From assembly GCA_029747015.1 (NCBI GenBank), contig JAKOGI010000055.1, positions 906,501-970,500 of the forward strand: 64,000 bases of DNA, read 5' to 3'. This document shows positions 57,441 to 64,000 of this stretch, one piece after another (positions within the stretch are counted from its first letter, which is position 1; each line of letters begins with the position of its first letter). The notes under the pieces are model-generated. The model worked only from the letters and a program-made list of their open reading frames with translations, searched no databases and was not told the origin of the DNA. Origin of the DNA: Carnegiea gigantea. Its lineage: Eukaryota > Streptophyta > Magnoliopsida > Caryophyllales > Cactaceae. A program made the position numbers and the translations under genes.

Positions 57441-60116
57441 TAAGCGAGATCAGATTGCAAATCAATCCCATTGCTTGAGTTCTTTCAAGGCTCATGCATC
57501 AGGGGGCTCCTCTATGAGATGACCCTAAGTGGTGGAGCAAAGCTAGGGGAACTAGATCCAAATGAATAGGGGTCTAATGAATGGCACAAAGCTCATCACT
57601 CGAATATGCGCTGTTGTGGATTACTATAGAATCTTGAAGTGGCTAGGTAATGATGGGTAGCCAAGCCCCTGTCAAAACCCCGTGCCAGAACCATAGTAGC
57701 TTCCACAGCTCAATGGAGTGGAGGGGAGAAGAGAAACCTTCTCCACTTGGCATCCCATGGAGTAAAGCACCTGTACGCTAAGAAGAAGGTGGTCCTTGCT
57801 GCCAGCCCACGAAGGTGGCCTGACATTGTTGTTGTCCCCTTTGTGTCGCGGGCATTACCCCTAAGCATGATGGTACAACATGGGAAGCCCCCTATGTATC
57901 AAAAGTAGAGAATGCCGCTATCCCTCAACCCAAAGCATTAAGGGTAGGCTAGGTTTCCTAACTAAAACAAGGCTAATGGATATGATGACAAGAAGAGCCA
58001 TGCCATAAGCAATTAAATCAGATGAGCATACATCTGGATAAGAAAAAAAAGCTAGAGCCAAATGATGCTTCATCAACCACATCAGCCCCGAAATGATATC
58101 TACACCAATACCAAATCCAATGAGTGGTGGCCTTAAGCCTAACCATGACTCTAATCATGGCAATGCTCTCTCCGAGATTAGGCATATAAAGGAAATATAT
58201 GACAATAGGGGAAAAATCTGGCAACAGTGAAAAGAATAGAAAGACACCAATATGAATGTCTTACCCCTATCAATCAAAAGAGATGTTCTACGATTTAGGA
58301 TGGTAGTATCCCTGACCTCTTCGATCCTCTCTGTTTGTTGCACCCTAAGGGCATCCACATACCTTACTTCTCGTTCATCACTAGGGTGCCTCCTAGAGAC
58401 TACATAATGATAACTAATATATTTAAAATGGAGGGATAATAGGCAAAGAATAGAAAAATAAAATGAGTAAATAGAAGGCTTACATTAGGAGCAAAAAAGG
58501 AGGCATCAAGTGATCATAAACAAACTTGCCATAGTCCTGCTCATCCAGATGGTAGATGCAATCCTCCTCACTGAGGAACTTAGCAATGTACTCTAAGGTC
58601 GGGAAAGGGGTGAACATAGCTGATGGATGAGGGAGCTTTAGCCTTCGAGGCACCACTAATCTCAAGATCACCTGATGGTTCACAACCCTAAGGCATTAAA
58701 CGTACTCAAAGGGACCCTCAATGTTAACCCTTTGGTGCAAAAGGGGCCTTTCAATGCAAGAAGGACACCTTTAACCTTGACCTAAGGGCCCCAAGTCACC
58801 TAAAGCCAATACAAAATAAGCACCATAGCATGTCAAGAGAGATAGAAATAAAGGACCGAAAAGATAAGTGCTTGCATCCTCAATGCTCTTGCCATTAAAG
58901 GACATCTAAAAGCTATTGATGTCCTTGAGGCAGTTGCCTCGCTAATGCAATTACTCTGTGCCCACAGTGTCACACAGTGTACTTAATTAGCACCCTTAGT
59001 GCTAGGAGCAATTTTGGGGAAGTGCTCAAGAAACCAATGCTACAAAGATAGTAAAAAAAAGGAAAACAAAAGTTAACAAGAGAAAAGAAAACCATAAGAA
59101 CAAAGCAAAACATATAAGCATAGTCTACCTGGAGCACTTTTGAAAATCCTAATAGGTTCACGATGGGGAAGTTCTACTTATTGAACTTACAAGTTGTCTT
59201 CAGGTACTTCAATAAGGAGGTAAAGGCTACAGTGCAGCAATCAAGATTGCCTACTATAACAATGTCCCTTAAGTTTTCCATCCAATAAAGATAGCATAGT
59301 TTGCCCTTGTCAGCAAAAATAGCGCAAACAAGAAAATATGCCATGAAAGGACTGAAGAGCTGCATGTAGGAAAGGCCATTCAAGGAACTCTCTAGGACTT
59401 GGGGGCCATCGAAGTCCTGAACAACTCAATATGCTTTTACCACTCCACACTGAAGTTCAAGCAGTATTAATCAGGTTTGACCAAAACGGAACCCCCAGTG
59501 AGCTTTCTGAAGGCCTTCGGGGTGATCATCATCTCACCGAGGGCAATGTGGAAGGTTTTAGTAAAGTCCCAAAATCTCACCATCAAACCCCTAAAGAGTC
59601 AATGATTAATTGTCCCCACATGCCTTTGATCAGGTTGTTGAGGCTAGCATGCATCTCCATTAGCTTAACAACATTAGGAAATCTCTTATGAAGGCTCTTA
59701 ATGTCCTTTAAATTTCTGTCCCCTTTTACTAATTACCTCTTGATTCACTGCAAAAATTGAGAATTTTTGAGCTTGGGAGTGGTGCTTATAGAGTTTTCTA
59801 GTAAGGAAAGTCAATATGAAGGAGAAGAGTGCAGAGAAACCCCTAGCGATTATTGCTGGGTTCTAAATTATTCTACTGGAAAGTAGCAGCAAGCCTAATC
59901 AAGCCATCATCTTAGGCATTGATCCAGTGACTGTTCAATCATGTTGTTGAGGTCTAACTACAAAAATAATGATTGTTTGCCTGGGCATAAGCAACGTCTA
60001 TTCATTCACATAAAACTCGGCTGCTACATCATGCAAAATAAAAGACAATCATCCTCTCAACTCCATTGTGCTGTGTCAAAAATTTTTAAAAAGAAAATTT
60101 TCTTCCCAAAGTTTTT
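57441..60116 (-). pseudogene. Unrecognised minus-strand coding relic, copy 2
   Basis: Copy of 15061-17770. Open minus-strand stretches are 58018-58224, 58155-58358, 58480-58683, 58970-59161 and 59174-59383. A 34-bp deletion near 59394, next to short GAC repeats, shortens the last of these compared with copy 1. Confidence 0.3.
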
Positions 60117-60372
60117 AGCAGGTGTGAGACCTTCAAGCCTCAAATTATTAAAAAAATATGAGGCCTTCAAGGCTCAATATCTTTAATAGGTTTAAGACTT
60201 TCAAGCGTAATTTTTAATAGATGTGAGACCTTCAAGTCTCAAAAATTTTAATAGGTGTGGGACCTTCAATCCTCAAAATTTTTGATAGGTGCGAGACTTT
60301 CAATCCTCAAATTTTCAACACGTATGAGACCTTCTAGCCTCAAAACTTTTAACAAGCATGCGACCCTCAGTA
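60117..60372. repeat. Tandem array of hairpin-forming units, copy 2
   Basis: Copy of 17777-18030 with the same number of units; a few single-base changes only, so the array has not grown or shrunk since duplication. Confidence 0.85.
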
Positions 60373-62442
60373 CCAAATTGGTGCCAGTAGGATTCTAAGC
60401 CGATTGTATGCCTATGTGACCATTGCGTTGTTGCCCGATGATCATAATTGTCTAGCCCACCAAGCGTGAAGCAACATAAATTCTTGGGCTCCTAGCAATC
60501 AGTGTGCAAATAAAATGTTTTGTTTCTGTATAAAAATTTCAAAAAAGTTTTAAAAGTATATAAAAGCCAAAAGTTTTGAAATTAACTACAAAAAGGCTCA
60601 AAGATATGGAATTTGCGAGATTTGCTAGCTTATTTTACATGATTTTCATGTGAGTAGGGAGATTTGAATTTAGGTGCGTAATTGATTAATTTATCCTGAT
60701 TTCTCTCAAGACCTGAATCGCAGTAAGTGCCCAAGTATGGTAGTGGCAATGACCAACCTAGCTGATAGCCAATCCACAATGATAGCCAAAGACTTCCTCA
60801 TTTTCTCCCATAATCAAATCCCACAATAGGCCCATTCTCCTGCTTTGGCCTGCCCATTTGTTCTGTAGCAGCTCCATGCCTGAGCCCTCTCCTTCTCCCT
60901 AATCTCTTGAACATGGGCCTGCGTTACTTCGTGTTTGTGGCCTAGCTCGCTTGAGGCTATCTTCTCCTATGCATGCCCACTTGATCCAACACTTGTTCAG
61001 CATGGCCAAGTTCACTACTTCCTTACTCACAGTACAACACAAGCCGCGCTTCCTCTTCTTTTCTATCCTATGCCACTATATGGGTTTGCACCATTTAGAT
61101 CTTCTTCGGCCCAGCACCACGGTCTATTATGCCAATTTGTCTCACAACAACTAGCCTTTTATATCTTCCACGCTCATGTGGGCCGATTCTAATATGTTCT
61201 CATCAACCTGCTTACATCTCATTCTCATTCCTCATGTTCGCGTGGGCCTATTCTTGATATCATGTAGTAGCCCACTTACTCATACTCTCAATCCAACGCA
61301 TGAACGTTCTGCCCCACCCTAGTAGATTGATGAAGAATTTCAGCTTTCAGTAACCAAAGTTGGCACCTCATTTTTCATATGCAAATAAGAGGGCTTTGAC
61401 TCATTTAATTAGTATTAACTATGAGTAGTTAAGTAAGCATTTGAGGTGCTGAAGTTTCACTCTAGAAAGAGCCAAGGGCTAGTGAAATTCATCGCTTATC
61501 AACTCGTGCAAGCATTCCTCCATTCTCTCATCTTAAATCTTTTATTTTTTAGAGAGTAGATAATTTTTGTGGGACAAACTCATTTAGGTTGAGGAGTTAA
61601 GAACAAAATTTTTCTTCTCTTTTCTTGTCACCTCATTTATGAGTCAATTAGAGAGTTTGCGCTTCATATTGTCATTTTATTTGATCAATTACCAAAGTTT
61701 AGGCATAGGAAGTGAAATATAAGACTAATTAAGAGTGCAACCAAACTAATTTCGGAGGTATTTTTACTAACTATGGTCAGCTAAGTTGCTCGTCTAGAGC
61801 TAAGAAGGATCCTTGAGTAATAATAACATTTCACTAATTTGTTTTGAGGTTATTTTTGTCTTTCATTGCATAATTTGAGTGTTGTTTGATTCTAATTTAT
61901 TTGTGTTGATTATCACTATTGTTTTTTCATGTTGACTGCATTAGTTTAATTTGTTATCTCATTTGTACATTAGACCTTGTAGGCTAATATGATGTTATGG
62001 AATTGTTGTAATTGTTGAATTTGAATAGTTTATGCTAGAAATTACATTAGTTACATATAAAATGAATAATTTGTATTAACCACTAAATAAGTGTCGAATG
62101 GTATATGTAATAAATCTTTTTAAATCATTACCTAAATGTTTGTAGCTTAGGTTGAACAAGGGAATAGTTGAACCCCTATTTGAGTTAATAATTCAATATT
62201 TAAGTCGTCGATGAAATTTGAAGTCCTAGATCTTTCTCTACTTTGATTTCTCTCTATTTTCTCGACTCATTTACTTGTTTGGTATTTATTTAATTTAATT
62301 CGATACTTGAATTACTCCATTGAATCATTCTTTGGTTTACTGGGGAATGTAAATTTCAAGTTATTAACATTTTCTATGGGAAACAATACTTTATGCACTT
62401 GTAAGTATTTGGTTCTATTTTTAAGACTTAGAGATCACTTCA
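60373..62442 (+). repeat. Probable 5' LTR region of element D, copy 2
   Basis: Copy of 18031-20100, ending ACTTCA before the primer site at 62449-62466. Long stretches (for example near 61900-62020) are identical to copy 1. Confidence 0.5.
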
Positions 62443-62448
62443 AGTTTT

Positions 62449-62466
62449 TAGCACCACTACCAGAAA
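62449..62466 (+). other. Primer binding site of D, copy 2
   Basis: It has the seven G-to-A changes of copy 1 plus one T-to-C change, so the decay came before the duplication. Confidence 0.7.
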
Positions 62467-62567
62467 ATGGTTAGTAATTCTAATTTTTTTCCTTTTATTC
62501 TTATTTTATTTTTCTTTTTCTACATTTTCTCAATTAGTTAAAAAACCAAAAATCAAATTTAAAAAAA

Positions 62568-63111
62568 ATGGTTCCTTCTTGGTTCTTGTTTGGTTATTCT
62601 TGTGGTAAAAAACTGCTACTCTTTTGTTATTCGTGAGTTATACACATGGTAGATGCTTTTTGTTCTTAGACCTTAAAGAATACAATGCTGAAATTAAAGG
62701 TTTCCTTAGTAGGGTAAAAGCAAAGAAAACAGAATCTAAGAAAAAAATGGATGAAGAACAGAACCCATAACCTAAGCATCTTAAGGAGGACTTTACTCCC
62801 GCAACTCATGATTTGCCTACAATAATCTATGTGCTCGTGTTACGGGGTCATTTTTGAGATTAAACATGCTAAAATCCAAATGGTCTCATTGTTTTATGGG
62901 CTAGAGTCTAAAAACCCTTTTAAGCATGTTGATACTTTTTTTTAGATATGTTGTCCTGTGTTTTTAAATTATGTCTCTGATGATGCTCTTTGTTTATGTC
63001 TTTTACCTTTCTAATTTGAAGGTAAAGCTAATGATTATTTGTCCACGAAGAGAAATATCACCATTTGGGACAAATGCAAAGAGAAGTCTTGAAGAAATTT
63101 TACACTATTAG
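62568..63111 (+). pseudogene. gag: gag of D, first part, copy 2
   Basis: Copy of 20226-20770, ending at the ATTAG where element B begins. The second part of this gag is not present, because the sequence jumps away inside B at 63271. Confidence 0.7.
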
Positions 63112-63275
63112 TGATGAATGTCATATTTGCATAGGATCTTATAAGTGTTTGGGAGTTATATTAAGGGGTTAATATGCTAAATTGTATGATTTATGCCCTT
63201 ATTTCTACTATTATGCTTGGTTTCACTTGTTTTGAAAGTTTTTCCAGACTTTGACTTCGTGATCCAAGTCATGCT
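63112..63275 (+). repeat. Truncated 5' LTR of B, copy 2
   Basis: The first 164 bases match 20771-20934. The match then ends at the ATGCT shared with the 3' region of A. Confidence 0.9.
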
Positions 63276-64000
63276 TTAGGGGAAGATTGGTTCAAGTCTT
63301 ACATTGTGGTCTATTATAAAGTTCTTGAAATTTCATTCCCTATTCTGCTTGTTAATGATTTTTTGTACCTTTTTGGGCTACCTTTGGATCATCTTTGCCA
63401 AGAATGTTACCCATGTCTATCCTAAGAAGGTTGTGTATACCATTTTAGTTTTTTCATTGCTTGAGGACAAGCAACCGTTTAAGCATGGGGGAGTTTGATA
63501 AGTGCTTAATATGTACATATTTTTAGGGCTATTTTGCCTCGTTTTGAGGAGAATTTTGTGCTTAATGATGTTGTTTACTATCCTATTCTCGATTTATGCT
63601 TAGATGCAGTTGTTTTATGTGTTTTGCAGGATTTTTAGCCTTTTCACCCAGCATTTGCCCTTTAATAGCTATGTTTTGACCTCCCCCATGGTCATCCATG
63701 AGTTGCTACGTCCTGGAGCAAGAAAAGAGCAAGAAACTAGTTCCGGCGCAGACCACGGTCGGACTGTGGTAGGCCCGTCACTACTACCTCTTCATTTTCC
63801 CTCGGCTGTGTGGCTGAGATCAACTTGAATTTCTTATAAATAGCGACATTCAGCAGCGAGGAAGAAAGATCTCTATCAAGCAAAGCAAGTAGAGTTAGCC
63901 TAGTGAAGATTAGTTTAGTTTATTTTCTCTTAAATTTTGTTCTTTAGTTTTGTTTTTGCTTTTTTATGAGTTTAGAGTGTGAGAGTTTTGATCCTCAGGA
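63271..64000 (+). mobile_element. Third, partial copy of the 3' end of element A
   Basis: It starts in the 3' noncoding module 225 bases before the LTR. The hairpin TTGCTTG-AGGA-CAAGCAA is at 63457-63474, the polypurine tract at 63484-63495, and the LTR starts at 63496 and runs off the window with TATAAATA at 63835-63842. It is nearest to A2. Confidence 0.9.

Larger units (their letters stand above)
53426..63270. repeat. 9845-bp tandem duplication unit (second unit begins at 63271)
   Basis: The sequence from 63271 to the window end matches the sequence from 53426 onward with a constant offset near 9845. The unit runs from the 3' noncoding end of element A2, through its 3' LTR and the E and D relics, to the first 160 bases of B. 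The second unit is cut by the window end. It shares with A2, and not A1, the four-G form TTAGGGGAAG just after the junction and the TTTTGCAGG form in the LTR, so A2 is its nearest relative. Confidence 0.9.
42374..63275. repeat. Segmental duplication, copy 2
   Basis: This is the second copy of 1-20934, in the same orientation. It begins inside the right-hand LTR of element C with no visible junction at 42374 and ends abruptly in the 5' LTR of element B at the ATGCT at 63271-63275. Compared with copy 1 it has its own small lesions, including a 34-bp deletion near 59394, a stop in the gag zinc knuckle and a changed integrase Asp codon. Confidence 0.95.

Noticed and set aside
1..64000. Host protein-coding genes, tRNA or rRNA genes
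   Set aside because: No exon-like conserved wording, no cloverleaf with A and B boxes and no rRNA core sequence was seen on either strand by reading; a tRNA and gene-model search would be decisive.

Overview
The window is plant nuclear DNA made almost entirely of decayed, nested LTR retrotransposons. It is AT-rich, has Athila/Tat-like and chromovirus-like Ty3 (gypsy) elements, and uses plant-type primer binding sites (tRNA-Asp type and initiator tRNA-Met type). I see no host gene, tRNA, rRNA, CRISPR array or bacterial-type operon. It looks like pericentromeric or other heterochromatic DNA of a seed plant; the species cannot be told from the sequence. Element names A to F are local labels.

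Layout. 1-1664 is the right part of a C-family LTR. 1665-12533 is a flank carrying element A1 (2747-12528), an Athila-like Ty3 element with two LTRs, a perfect 5-bp target duplication (GCTAC) and a broken gag-protease-RT-RNaseH-integrase region. 12534-20100 holds older debris: another gag relic (E), an LTR-like stretch, an unrecognised minus-strand coding relic, a small tandem array of hairpin units, and the 5' LTR region of element D. D, a second Athila/Tat-type element, has its gag split at 20770/26509 by element B (20771-26508). B is a shorter element with no pol; it carries an unrecognised, decayed ORF of about 360 codons with a membrane-like segment near its C-terminus. D resumes at 26514 and is cut at about 27795 by a CACTA-like DNA transposon fragment. 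29939-44037 is element C, a decayed chromovirus-like element with LTRs of about 3 kb, and inside it sits element F (35496-38821), a compact TR-GAG-like element.

Large-scale structure. 1-20934 is repeated at 42374-63275 (period about 42.37 kb, roughly 95-99% identical by eye), including the same A insertion (A2, 45119-54905), the same debris and the start of B. The second copy breaks at 63271 inside B's 5' LTR and jumps back to the 3' end of A, starting a third, 9845-bp-period copy. The join has 5 bp of microhomology (ATGCT).

How the parts relate. A carries all enzyme domains, though broken. B shares A's whole 3' noncoding module (about 1.3 kb) but not its pol, so B may have been mobilised by A-like proteins. 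F keeps a gag zinc knuckle and the extreme 3' tail of a coding region, with the enzymes missing. The most striking shared feature is a perfect 7-8 bp hairpin with an AGGA (or AGGG) tetraloop lying 5-16 nt before the purine-rich tract of A, B, C and F. The stem sequence differs between families while loop, closing pair and position are kept. No gene here looks functional. Stop codons and primer-site changes are mostly C-to-T/G-to-A, as expected from decay of methylated repeats.
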